DNA of 64,000 nt from Ferruginibacter sp. (lineage in GTDB: Bacteria > Bacteroidota > Bacteroidia > Chitinophagales > Chitinophagaceae). Shown in pieces: positions 9,821 to 18,561 of the stretch. A program made the position numbers and the translations under genes. The stretch is taken from assembly GCF_028288465.1 (NCBI RefSeq), contig NZ_JAQBNR010000015.1:310001-374000 (forward strand), written 5' to 3'. The notes under the pieces were generated by a model, which saw only the letters and a list, made by a program, of their open reading frames with translations, made no database searches and was not told where the DNA came from. The first letter of the stretch is position 1. Every line of letters starts with the position of its first letter.

Positions 9821-9947
9821 CCAGCAACGTCTCCTCCCGGGCCAGTGCGTTAGCCAGGGACGTTGTGTACTACGGAGCAACGAAAGTAATCAGCCAGACG
9901 CAACGTCCCCGGCTATGCTGCAAAGGTCCGTTGAGAGAAGTTGCTGG
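9821..9947 (+). repeat. Family A repeat, 127 bp (best terminal symmetry)
   Basis: In this copy the terminal inverted repeat extends outward: CTTTCCAGCAACG on the left (from 9817) and a mirrored end ...TTGCTGGAAAG on the right (to 9951), about 135 bp in all. The central arms are GGACGTTG and CGCAACGTCC. It sits in gap 9628-10003. Confidence 0.9.
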
Positions 9948-10003
9948 AAAGCGGTAAATATTCCGTGTGCCACGAAACTTGACGCTGATAAATTTTAACA
10001 CCA

Positions 10004-11134
10004 TTATTTCATTGCCTTAAGCAGTTTGTCAGCTTTTTTCCAGAACGCCGAATACGATTTATGAAAGCCGGTTATTTCGGGAAACATCCAGTCTCTTTCA
10101 TCTTTTATGCCGGGATAATGAGTGCACGATGGATGCTCTTTGGAAATAAACACAGGGTCTGTAACGCCTGTTTTTTTATAAAATGCTGTAAGGGCCTTTA
10201 CTTCACCGCTAAAAATTTGTATGCCTTTTATATTTTCCGCCAGGCCAGTAATGAATGTAATAACATCATCACTTACCGGGAATTGTTTAAAGTGCGATGG
10301 TTCCAGTAACAGAATGCGGTTTGCTTTTTCTTTCTTTCGCCATAATGGGTCGAGATTGTAAGAATTATAAATAAGCGTTGGCAATGCTGTATTTATTTTG
10401 GGAGTTATTGTTTTGGGCAGGGTAGTAGTAAGTGTAAGCGTAGTACGCTTTTTAAACCCTTCAGGTATATCCATCTTTACCAATACATCGTAAGGTTTAT
10501 CCAAAAATGTATCCTTCTGTAGAGTATGTGTATAACGGTTAATATTGTCCTGGTTGCAATAATATTGTTTCCAGGAAAATGCGCCGGCAACCCATTGCCA
10601 GCTGCACGTATTGCTTGCAATATCACCGTCAAGCAAATGATAATACAGCCACCTGGAAGGTTGTAACCAATAGGTTTTGGCGACATTGCAAGTGATGGAT
10701 GCCATGTACATGCGCACGTGGTTGTGCAGGTAACCTGTATTGTAAAAGCGCCCTAATAATTCATCTAACACTGTAATGCCTGTTGTTGCATGCTGTATTG
10801 CATAGGGCATGCTTTTGTATTTTGCATTGGGTTGTTTGTAAGTGATGTCTTTGAGTATATCATTGCCAAGCGATTTGTATACCAATTGAAAAAAATCCCG
10901 CCAGGCAAGCTCCTGTATCAACTTGTACACACCGTATGGTTTTATATCCTGCTGTTTCAATACAAGATCCAAAACCTGTTTGGTGCTGATTACACCTCTT
11001 GAAATATAGGGTGAGAGCCAGGTTACCTTCCCATCAATAAAGTTTCTGGTGTTGCCATACTGCGTTGGCTTTATGCTCTTCATCCGTTTTACTATGGCAG
11101 CATAGCTGGTTGGGAAATGTTTTTTTGTAGCCAT
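10004..11134 (-). CDS. Photolyase/cryptochrome-like FAD protein with reversed domain order
   Basis: 376 aa from ATG 11134 (MATKKHF); the upstream MCRHKCCKQ extension looks non-native. Residues ~1-235 match the FAD-binding domain that is normally C-terminal in photolyases: WLSPYISRGVIS, ELAWRDFFQLVY, TTGITVLDELL, YLHNHVRMYMAS, DGDIASNTCSWQWVAG and NQDNINRYT. After a ~40-aa linker, residues ~275-376 look like a small alpha/beta domain (RILLLEPSHFKQFPVSDD, GIQIFSGEV, DPVFISKEHPSC), the position where a photolyase would have ended. Likely role: light-dependent DNA repair or photosensing. Whether the C-terminal part is the antenna-type domain is inference. Confidence 0.8.
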   Translation of the reverse strand: MATKKHFPTSYAAIVKRMKSIKPTQYGNTRNFIDGKVTWLSPYISRGVISTKQVLDLVLKQQDIKPYGVYKLIQELAWRDFFQLVYKSLGNDILKDITYKQPNAKYKSMPYAIQHATTGITVLDELLGRFYNTGYLHNHVRMYMASITCNVAKTYWLQPSRWLYYHLLDGDIASNTCSWQWVAGAFSWKQYYCNQDNINRYTHTLQKDTFLDKPYDVLVKMDIPEGFKKRTTLTLTTTLPKTITPKINTALPTLIYNSYNLDPLWRKKEKANRILLLEPSHFKQFPVSDDVITFITGLAENIKGIQIFSGEVKALTAFYKKTGVTDPVFISKEHPSCTHYPGIKDERDWMFPEITGFHKSYSAFWKKADKLLKAMK

Positions 11135-11197
11135 CTGTTTACAACATTTGTGGCGGCACATTGTTGACCATCATTATGGATATCTACCAGCTCCTTC

Positions 11198-11324
11198 CCG
11201 GCAACGTCTCCTCCCGGGCCAGTGCGTTGGCCAGGGACGTTGCGTATTACGATGCAACAAGCATAATCAGCCCGGCGCAACGTCCTCAGCCATGCTGCAA
11301 AAGCCCGTTGAAAGACGTTGCTGG
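11198..11324 (+). repeat. Family A repeat, 127 bp
   Basis: Full-length copy between two minus-strand genes, just upstream of the photolyase-like gene. Outer (CCGGCAACGTCTC/AAGACGTTGCTGG) and inner (GGACGTTGCGT/GCGCAACGTCC) arms are both largely intact. Confidence 0.9.
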
Positions 11325-11395
11325 AAAAATACCGGCCAGGGCAGCAAAGCACCATATCACCAGGCCCACACCCACTCCGCCGCCCCCGTGATTTA

Positions 11396-12097
11396 TCAAT
11401 AAAACAGGCTGGCATAGGTTTTAGCAAAGCTTTGCCAAAAAGCACTATCCCTTAATTGCCAGAGCAGGGAACCGATGAGCAATATCAAAAAAATGGTAAG
11501 GAAGGGTTTGTAGTTTTTCTTCCGGTATACATCAAACCCAAGCAATACGCCAACGATTGCCAGGTCCAGCGCATCAGCAATGGTTATGGCATCGCCTATG
11601 TTCATTCCGGCACTATATATCAGCCCCCGCCCAATACCGGGCCCGATGGCCAGGATGCCTGTAGCAATCATATACCGCATATGTGTGTTGGGCGTTTTTC
11701 GGTAGATCATGGCCAGGCTCCAGAAAATGGCAAAGGAAATAAAACCCCGCATATCCAGCGCAACAAAAGTGAGGTTTTCATGTTCGGGCACAGTGCCCAA
11801 CCCCCTTGTATACCCCGACCTGCCGATGAGGAAAAGGAAAGCGATAACAAGCGGCCCCAGTACCCAGGAAACATTGCCTATTTTTTTGTGCAGGCTGGCC
11901 CTGCCTGATTGTATGAGTAAGGGCTGCACTATCAGCAGCAGTATCCATGTCATCAGCAAGGCACCATGAATATGTATTACTGTTGTGGCATTTTTAAAAT
12001 GTGGAAACTGGCTGGTGTAAGGATGATAAAATCCCCACTGTACTCCTATAAAGACAAGAAATACAAAAATGGAAGTGTTGCGGTACACTTGCAGCAT
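11396..12097 (-). CDS. Multi-pass membrane protein with conserved histidines
   Basis: 233 aa with about seven hydrophobic helices and no signal peptide beyond the first TM. Helix 2 carries VIHIHGALLMTW, followed by a loop SLHKKIGNVSWVLGP. The same HxHG...H-R/K-xxG arrangement occurs in the 253-aa protein at 53260-54021, so the two are paralogues of one family. Histidines placed this way could bind heme or metal, but no function is known to me. The gene is monocistronic. Confidence 0.7.
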   Translation of the reverse strand: MLQVYRNTSIFVFLVFIGVQWGFYHPYTSQFPHFKNATTVIHIHGALLMTWILLLIVQPLLIQSGRASLHKKIGNVSWVLGPLVIAFLFLIGRSGYTRGLGTVPEHENLTFVALDMRGFISFAIFWSLAMIYRKTPNTHMRYMIATGILAIGPGIGRGLIYSAGMNIGDAITIADALDLAIVGVLLGFDVYRKKNYKPFLTIFLILLIGSLLWQLRDSAFWQSFAKTYASLFY

Positions 12098-12243
12098 AGG
12101 TTGTTTTTTAAGTGTTGTGATTGGACAGGGTGAAACTAACTATTTAAAATAACAATTGCAAGTGCTTCGCCTGCATATAGCGATTTCCTTCCCGGCATTC
12201 TATCTTTTTTCGCAGCAACGTCCGCAGATTACCGCTTTTTATC

Positions 12244-12391
12244 GGCCAGGTTTTATGAAGGGCAGGAAGATGAGTTCGGCATACTAACCCATTTTGGTGA
12301 AGTATGCTAACAGAAGACGTGGTGGGTGAAGACGCCGGACCACGGGAAGAAAGGGTTGTCGGTGATGGAAGAGGCACGAGCTACGGAAGCA
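12244..12391 (+). repeat. Family B repeat, 3' fragment
   Basis: It spans the GCATACTAAC...GAAGTATGC hairpin block and the GACCACGGGAAGAAAGGG block, and ends exactly at the right terminal repeat CTACGGAAGCA. An A-like scrap (CGCAGCAACGTCCGCAG, 12211-12227) lies just upstream. Together with the C fragment at 12396 it fills gap 12098-12613. Confidence 0.8.
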
Positions 12392-12395
12392 AAAA

Positions 12396-12490
12396 TTAAG
12401 TCCGCGTTGGTGCATTGACAGGAAAGTGTATTTCTAGCTATCATCTGCCAAACAACAAATGCATTAACAATAATAATGCAGGCATCGAAA
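12396..12490 (+). repeat. Family C repeat fragment
   Basis: It contains the C core CCAAACAACAAATGC followed by ATTAACAATAATAATGCA. It directly follows the right end of a B fragment, so two families are joined here. Confidence 0.6.
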
Positions 12491-12613
12491 CAATCAATAT
12501 GGCAGCGCAGTCGGTTTACAGGTGAATTACCTGTGAATTTTACAAAATTTCATTTTAATTATACAAAAACGCCTGATTGCCGATACTTACCTTGTGAAGG
12601 GTAGAAAATAGGC

Positions 12614-12826
12614 ATGATACATTTATATAAAATTGGAGATCACGTTCAGCAAGTATCCTGCGGAAGGCAACTGTTTATTATAAAGTTAACCGGCACAGGT
12701 GATTTTAACAGCTCGTCCGGCGAAGTGCAGCCGGAGGGAAATTATGAATGTGCCCGGGCAAGCGGGATAGAGGTTTGCAGCGACTATTTTATGGAGTGTG
12801 ATTTAAACCTGGTTCAATCTGCATAA
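12614..12826 (+). CDS. Small YodC/DUF2158-like protein
   Basis: 70-aa protein resembling the small DUF2158 (YodC) family: YKIGDHVQQVSCGRQLFII near the N-terminus, then YECAR and a C-terminal FMECDLNLV, in place of the usual GDxVxLKSGGPxM, CxWF and F--xL positions. The match is weak and by eye. A similar 67-aa protein follows 36 bp downstream, so these look like a tandem pair. Role unknown; presumed cytoplasmic. Confidence 0.5.
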   Translation: MIHLYKIGDHVQQVSCGRQLFIIKLTGTGDFNSSSGEVQPEGNYECARASGIEVCSDYFMECDLNLVQSA

Positions 12827-12862
12827 TCCTTACAATTACTTCATCAATTAATAAATGTACTC

Positions 12863-13066
12863 ATGGAAAATATTGAAGCGGGTGATTTTGTACTGCATCA
12901 AAAACAACGGCATATGAATCATGGGGTTGCTTTTATTGTTTTAGAAATTCATAAAGCGGCTGCCTTATGCGAATATTTTGATGCTGACCTTTTACTGACA
13001 CAGTCCCTTTTTGAAGTGGCAGACCTTATACCTCATAGAAAAATTGCCGACTGGAACGCCGATTAA
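12863..13066 (+). CDS. Small YodC/DUF2158-like protein (second of pair)
   Basis: 67 aa. Layout as in the preceding gene: IEAGDFVLHQKQ, MNHGVAFIVLEI, ALCEYFDAD and SLFEVADLIP, that is GD-V, an M...V strand, C-x-FD and F--DL. Likely co-transcribed with the 70-aa gene 36 bp upstream. Function unknown. Confidence 0.5.
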   Translation: MENIEAGDFVLHQKQRHMNHGVAFIVLEIHKAAALCEYFDADLLLTQSLFEVADLIPHRKIADWNAD

Positions 13067-13169
13067 CATTGATTTTGTTTGCAGCTAAGCAGGCAGGAGA
13101 AGCGTACAGCGTGTGCCCTCTTTGTTTGAAATGCAGGTTAGTGTTGCATTATAAGTACGGGCAAATTTA

Positions 13170-13243
13170 CGCTTCCGTGGTTGGGTGTGTCACGAATGAG
13201 AGGATTGGATAGTTCGGCTTCCGTGGTTGGTGTAAACCTTCCT
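13170..13243 (+). repeat. Two family B left ends in tandem
   Basis: CTTCCGTGGTTGG occurs twice (from ~13172 and from ~13219), each the left end of family B; the second continues TGTAAACCTTCC. They are joined directly to an A repeat, giving a B-B-A mosaic. Confidence 0.7.
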
Positions 13244-13264
13244 TGCCGGCAACGTGTCTCCTTC

Positions 13265-13391
13265 CCGGCAAAGTCTCCTCCCGATCCAGTGCGTTGGCCA
13301 GGGACGTTGCGTACTGCGGAGCAACGAAAGTAATCAGCCAGACGCAACGTCCCCGATTATGCTGCAAAGGCCCGGAGAGAGACGTTGCTGG
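13265..13391 (+). repeat. Family A repeat, 127 bp
   Basis: Full-length copy, preceded by a second partial A left end (TTGCCGGCAACGTGTCTCC, 13244-13262). Inner arms GGGACGTTGCGT and ACGCAACGTCCCC are intact. It lies in the gene-free stretch 13067-13698. Confidence 0.9.
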
Positions 13392-13578
13392 TAAGCTAAC
13401 TAAAATACATGCATAACAACCCGTGCACAGGCAAACGGCAACTGGCAGCCAATCTAATTGACTACATTCATAGCCCGGCAAAATTTTATCTCACTGGTGT
13501 ACAGGGCATTTATCCGGTTCCCAATTTTATGGATATGGAAGAGGTAAACTTTAATTTAAGCAAAGCGTAATTCAACTT

Positions 13579-13630
13579 GACGCAAAGTCCTCAGCTATGC
13601 TGCAAAGGGCCGGAGAGAGACGTTGCTTGA
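13579..13630 (+). repeat. Family A repeat, 3' half only
   Basis: It matches the right half of A, from GACGCAAAGTCCTCAGC to GAGAGACGTTGCTTG. The left half is absent. Confidence 0.75.
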
Positions 13631-13698
13631 AAGAGGTGTACTGCGTCTGGGATGAGCACAACATATCCGTGACGCCACCGGAAAAAGATGGGCCCTCC

Positions 13699-15741
13699 TC
13701 ATTTATGCAAAATCATTTTTTTCGTCCATCTTTCATTGTCACTAATTACTTCACAATAATAAATGCCGGCAGTCCATTGAATACCTGCTACATATAATTG
13801 CTGCGGTCCGTGACTCATTGCGCCACGATAGATTTTTTTTAACAGGCTTCCTTTTGCATCATATATGTTAACCGTAACCATGGATGATTTTGGCAGATTG
13901 AACCTGATACTAAACTGGTTGCTGAAGGGATTAGGAGCCGTTTGTAATTGTAACTGTTCCACGGCCGGTGCAGCCTTCACAAAAGCACGCATCCCGTTCA
14001 TGTGATCCCGCATTTCTCCCACATAAAAAGACCGCATCATTTCGTGGTCTTCGTGTGAAAGAATATGACAGTGCCATGCATACAATCCCCCAATATCAAA
14101 ATTGGCAATTACCCTGGTTACCTCGCCGGGATACATTACCCAGGTATCTTTCCATCCCTGTTCCTCGGGTGCCGGTGTTTGCGGTTGCCCTACCAATCTG
14201 ATACCCGAAGGTTTGCCATTTTCCATATCAACGCTGGCATTGAATTTCTCGCGGTTGACAAGTTGCATACTTACCATGTGCAGGTGAATGGGGTGTGCAT
14301 CCATGGTTTCGTTGTATATTTCCCAGACTTCTGTACTGTTCAGCATCGGGTTTTCAGTGATGGGATCGTGCCATTCCAGCACACCATTTTCTACCGTACC
14401 GAGCATAGGTTTTAAACGGCCAAATTCATCCCTTGCTTCAAACAGAATGAGTTTGCGGGGCGGCAGAGAAGTTTGTAATGCGGTGATAGGTGCCCGCAAT
14501 ACGGCGGGTAATTTAGTTAGCGGGTAATTTTTATTCAGCGGTCTGTTAACCCTGAACGCCATGATGCGTCCTGTTGTTTGCGGGTTTACTGCATCTCCTT
14601 TTGGATAAGGCGTTTTTGCATTGTTATGAAGGATAATAGTTTGTCCCCATAAAGCAGGGTTGGCAAAATCAAGCACTATATCTTTCCTTTCACCCGGGGC
14701 AATCAGCATTTGTGTCAGGGAAACGGGTGACGGTAACAAACCGTCATCGCTGCCAATTTGTTGTATTGGCTGGTTGGCTGAAAGAAATAAATTATAAAAA
14801 CGGGAATCTGAACCGTTGAGTACCCGAAAGCGGTACTGCCGTGGTTCGACATCCAGCACAGGCCAGGTTTTGCCGTTCACTAAAATAAAATCTCCGAAAA
14901 ACTCCGGCAATGCGGTGGGGTTGGGCTGTGGTCCTCCTTCTTCTTCGTCCTCGGGCTTGGAAGGATAAAACAATTGGCCCGCATTGGTAAACATTTTGTC
15001 CTGAATAGCTAAACCCAAATCATAAGGAGCTGCAGGTAGCTTACCGGTGTTTTGCAAGTTGGTTTCATTGTCATCGGTAATTAAATAATACCCTGCAAGT
15101 CCGGCATAAACATTTAGTCTTGTCATTCCCAAAGCATGGTCGTGGTACCAGATGGTAGCAGCTTCCTGCGTGTTGCTGTAATGATAGGGTGTTACATCAC
15201 CTTTAATGAAACCGTGTCCTTTTAAAGAAAAACCAGGGGTAAACCAGGCATCGGGTAAACCATCGCTGGCTGACTCGGTATGGCCGCCATGCAGGTGGGT
15301 CACAACAGGTACGCCGTACTGCTGCCCGTTGGGAACATAATCAAGGGCATCATGCACTGTATAATCTACCGGTAATAAGTGTGGCAACGGCCGGTTGTTT
15401 CCGTCCACCAGGTTATTGCGCCAGAAAACATCAATCGGTATATTTTTTTTAGCAAGGATTGTAGGGCCGGGATAGCTGCCATTGTAGCCCCATACTTTGG
15501 TTGGCATCGGTTGTTGGGTTACAGGATCAGTCAAACCTAGCCATTGATCGAATTGCGAAATGCCGATGGTAAATAAGCCACCGTTGCGCCCGTCAATAAC
15601 CGATGGAACAGGTAATGGATTTACAAATTGAGTTTGTGTTTTGGGATCCAGCAACAATTGTGCGGATGCCTGCCAGGTGAATAATGACAACAGAATGGTT
15701 ACTATTAAAGACCGTTTCGAATTAATGTATAACTTTTCCAT
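13699..15741 (-). CDS. CotA-like multicopper oxidase with T9SS type A sorting domain
   Basis: 680 aa with a signal peptide (residues ~1-27, ending WQASAQ). All four copper-ligand motifs are present: HLHGGH (~150), WYHDHALGM (~198), HPIHLHM (~480) and HCHILSHEDHEMM (~555), the last with the type 1 Cys and axial Met. The overall shape is that of CotA/bilirubin-oxidase-type laccases, which oxidise phenolics or metals with O2. Residues ~605-680 (APNPFSNQFSIRF to ERWTKKMILHK) are a type A T9SS signal, so the enzyme is probably displayed on the cell surface. It is monocistronic, with no copper chaperone nearby. The natural substrate is unknown. Confidence 0.9.
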   Translation of the reverse strand: MEKLYINSKRSLIVTILLSLFTWQASAQLLLDPKTQTQFVNPLPVPSVIDGRNGGLFTIGISQFDQWLGLTDPVTQQPMPTKVWGYNGSYPGPTILAKKNIPIDVFWRNNLVDGNNRPLPHLLPVDYTVHDALDYVPNGQQYGVPVVTHLHGGHTESASDGLPDAWFTPGFSLKGHGFIKGDVTPYHYSNTQEAATIWYHDHALGMTRLNVYAGLAGYYLITDDNETNLQNTGKLPAAPYDLGLAIQDKMFTNAGQLFYPSKPEDEEEGGPQPNPTALPEFFGDFILVNGKTWPVLDVEPRQYRFRVLNGSDSRFYNLFLSANQPIQQIGSDDGLLPSPVSLTQMLIAPGERKDIVLDFANPALWGQTIILHNNAKTPYPKGDAVNPQTTGRIMAFRVNRPLNKNYPLTKLPAVLRAPITALQTSLPPRKLILFEARDEFGRLKPMLGTVENGVLEWHDPITENPMLNSTEVWEIYNETMDAHPIHLHMVSMQLVNREKFNASVDMENGKPSGIRLVGQPQTPAPEEQGWKDTWVMYPGEVTRVIANFDIGGLYAWHCHILSHEDHEMMRSFYVGEMRDHMNGMRAFVKAAPAVEQLQLQTAPNPFSNQFSIRFNLPKSSMVTVNIYDAKGSLLKKIYRGAMSHGPQQLYVAGIQWTAGIYYCEVISDNERWTKKMILHK

Positions 15742-15870
15742 AATGAAATATTTGCTTGCTTACGATGACCAGGTTATAAAAATATCCGGCAGCCAAAGCG
15801 AATCAAATGTTTATGGTCATTAAGATAAGTGATCGTTATCATAACGTAATTCCTTAATTGTTGTACACTC

Positions 15871-16262
15871 TGCTTCCGTGGTTGGTGTAACCCCTTCCAC
15901 CGCCAAGGTTGCGCCCCACCGCCCTGTAGCAAAATAAATTAACTTACAAATAAAAAGTGCAAGCCGGCAACTTTAAATACAATGGTCATCTCAATTCGGA
16001 CTCCGGATTAAATGAAGTATCTTTTTTGGACAATAACCATCCATCAATGGTAGCATTTTTTAAAGCCGCATGAAAATAAAATGACTGTCTTCAATAGCCT
16101 GCTGTCGTTGAATAAGACTTTACAACGTATTGGTTTTACGAAGGGATGGGAGATGAGTTCAGCATACTAACACATTTTGGTGAAGTATGCTAACCGAAGA
16201 GGACACCGGACCACGGGAAGAAAGGGTTTTCGGTGATGGAAGATGCACCCGCCCCGGAGGCA
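15871..16262 (+). repeat. Family B repeat, full length (~392 bp)
   Basis: It runs from TGCTTCCGTGG to CCCCGGAGGCA; the terminal inverted repeat is mutated at the right end. The interior carries the hairpin GCATACTAACACATTTTG...AAGTATGC and a CACCG/CGGTG-bounded block. There is no ORF of note. It fills gap 15742-16334. Confidence 0.85.
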
Positions 16263-16334
16263 GACCCAGGGCTTTCGCCTTTGGGGCAATTTTATTTAGC
16301 CAGGCATTAGCTGCAAGTCGGACACGCACTCAAC

Positions 16335-18005
16335 TTACCGATGTAAAACTACCGTTCCTTTTATCATCACCGGTTTATCAAGCACCCTTCCTTTCACCAG
16401 GTAAACATAAACACCCGTAGCCAGCGGCTCACCTTTTTGCGTACCATCCCAGCCCTTTGTAATGTTACTGGTTTTGAAAACAATATTTCCCCAGCGGTCA
16501 AATATGGAGAAATCCTGTAAGCTGAGAGAGGCACCGGGCGGTATGCGGTACACATCGTTTTTGCCATCATTATTCGGCGTAAAAGAGGAAGGCATAAATA
16601 AGCTGTGAATCACCTTAACCACCAATTCTTTGCTGGTGGGGCAGCCGTTGGTATCTGCAACGTCTAATGTAAAAACAGTGTTCTCCGTTAATGGAACGGT
16701 GGAAGATAGCAACGATTGCGGCTTTACTACCAACCCGGCGGGGGTCCATTTAACCGAACCTGGATGGCCTGAAACAACAGCCTGTAGCTGCGCCGGCTCT
16801 CCCGATAGAACGGATACCTCAGGAGGAGTAAAGCTGATTTCGGGAACACTTTTTACCCTGACCACTTTTTTATTGGACAATACGCTTACCGGTAATGCAC
16901 AACCCGGGATGCTGGTTGATACTATGCAGGAAACCGTATCGCCATTTGCCAGTTGATCATTGGTGTAGGTGGCGGAGTAGCTGGCTTTATTTTGGCCATT
17001 TACCTGCCATTGGTAGATTGTATAATCCCCTGCGTTTTGCGTGGTGGCCGTAAAGGTTACGGGCTTTCCCTTACACACATCCGGCGTGGAAGCAATCGTT
17101 ACAATTGGATCTATAAAATCCCGCACATGCATCACTATTTCATTTGAAGGGGCACTTGTGGTGGTATGACATCTTGAGTCCTGGTCAATGGTCACCGTAC
17201 AACTGATAATATCACCCTCCTTCAATGTATCGCTAACCAATGTTGGTGCGTTCGCGCCGGTTGATATGCCATTGATTTTCCAGGCAAACGCAGGGAAGGT
17301 TCCGCCGTTTGCCGTTGCTGTAAAGGTGACGGTTTCGCCCCTGCAAATGGATGCTTTGCTGGGGGTAATTTTGATAGCCGGATGAATCATTGGATAAACA
17401 TAAATGGTGAGTTGAGAAGACGTAGATTTTGTTAAGCCCGGGCAAGCTGGTGACGACGCAGTGAGTACACATTTTATCCTGGAACCATTGGTAATGGTGG
17501 TAGTGGTAAAAACCGTGCTATTAGTTCCTACCAGGCTATCATTTACAGACCACTGGTAAAACGGCACCCAATTTCCATAGTAAGCAGTTGCTGTAAAAAC
17601 GGTCAGTTCGCCCTCACAAATAAGCGGATCGGTATTGGCAACGCTAATGGTAGGTTCAATATCATTGAGCACATGCAGGGTAATTGCATTGCTAACCACA
17701 AGGGTATCTGCACCGCAAGCAGTTGTACAACTGTATTCACAAACTACTACATCCGCATCGTGCACATTTGTGTCGGTGTAAACGGCACTGCTGGTGGCAC
17801 CTGTAACAACGTTATTTTTTTTCCATGCGTACACGCCGTTTGTTCCGCTATTGGCAACCGTTGCCTGAAACGTGACGGTAGAACCGGGGCAGATATTGTT
17901 TTTCTCTTCAGCAATAGTAAGTACAGGAATGCAATTATTTGGCGGGGTTTGGGCAAACAACTTACCGGATAATATCAGCAATATAATGATGCAGCACTTT
18001 ACCAT
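16335..18005 (-). CDS. Ig-like-repeat surface protein with T9SS type B domain
   Basis: 556 aa; signal peptide ~1-18 (MVKCCIIILLILSGKLFAQ). Residues ~22-400 contain four or five ~90-aa Ig/PKD-like units, each with CxGxxVTFTAT, a W(K/S/Q)VN strand and a disulphide-forming second Cys (e.g. KCVLTAS, ISCTVTI, VSCIVST). A further PKD-like unit covers ~400-470. Residues ~470-556 (FMPSSFTPNNDGKNDVY to MIKGTVVLHR) form the CHU_C gliding-associated type B T9SS domain. Likely an exported adhesin-like protein. No partner genes adjoin it. Confidence 0.85.
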   Translation of the reverse strand: MVKCCIIILLILSGKLFAQTPPNNCIPVLTIAEEKNNICPGSTVTFQATVANSGTNGVYAWKKNNVVTGATSSAVYTDTNVHDADVVVCEYSCTTACGADTLVVSNAITLHVLNDIEPTISVANTDPLICEGELTVFTATAYYGNWVPFYQWSVNDSLVGTNSTVFTTTTITNGSRIKCVLTASSPACPGLTKSTSSQLTIYVYPMIHPAIKITPSKASICRGETVTFTATANGGTFPAFAWKINGISTGANAPTLVSDTLKEGDIISCTVTIDQDSRCHTTTSAPSNEIVMHVRDFIDPIVTIASTPDVCKGKPVTFTATTQNAGDYTIYQWQVNGQNKASYSATYTNDQLANGDTVSCIVSTSIPGCALPVSVLSNKKVVRVKSVPEISFTPPEVSVLSGEPAQLQAVVSGHPGSVKWTPAGLVVKPQSLLSSTVPLTENTVFTLDVADTNGCPTSKELVVKVIHSLFMPSSFTPNNDGKNDVYRIPPGASLSLQDFSIFDRWGNIVFKTSNITKGWDGTQKGEPLATGVYVYLVKGRVLDKPVMIKGTVVLHR

Positions 18006-18253
18006 AACAAAGCAGTTTGGCGGAAAAACGCAGTTGGTTATATCATCAGCCTGGCTGGCCCTTCATTATAAACAGGCACCTGCAGCTTGGAGTTATAATA
18101 AGAACGGTGTTAATCAAATTGTCATCACCGCAACTTGCAACCAGCAGGCTAATTTGTTTAAAATAGTGCACTTCAGGTAACAATATCCCGTAAAGAAAGA
18201 TAAGAAAAAAAATGGTACTGCGTGAAAGTGAGTTTACGGCCGTGGACGGTGTA

Positions 18254-18518
18254 CCACCGTTTGGGGCAAGCGGGCTGCTGAAGTAAAGTCTTCGTTGGCG
18301 AAGGGGTGCAGGGCGGGGCAGGAGCGTTGGCTATCCTTGTGCCAGGCAACAAATGCGCTAACAATAATAATGCACACATTGCAGCGATCATGTTAGCTGT
18401 GCAAACAAAAAGCAAGCATATAAATTATTGGGAAAGTCTTACTTTGCAGAACCAGCAATGACACAAGGATAGGCCAACGAACATTTACCAACGTTAAAGC
18501 CTTGCGCTAGTTCAGGGG
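18254..18518 (+). repeat. Family C repeat, full length (~265 bp)
   Basis: It starts CCACCGTTTGGGGCAAG and ends near CCTTGCGCTAGTTCAGGGG, an imperfect inverted pair. The interior shows GGGCGGGGCAGGAGCGTTGG, a core CAACAAATGCGCTAAC followed by AATAATAATGCA, and TTACTTTGCAG. It ends 43 bp before the plus-strand gene at 18562 and fills gap 18006-18561. Confidence 0.85.
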
Positions 18519-18561
18519 CTGCAATTTTAGATAGTGTAACCTTAAAAACAAATGAACCCTA

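Noticed and set aside
13138..13481. Minus-strand ORFs of 69 and 104 codons across the A5 repeat
   Set aside because: They read through repeat sequence; similar short frames recur at other A copies only because the repeat is the same.
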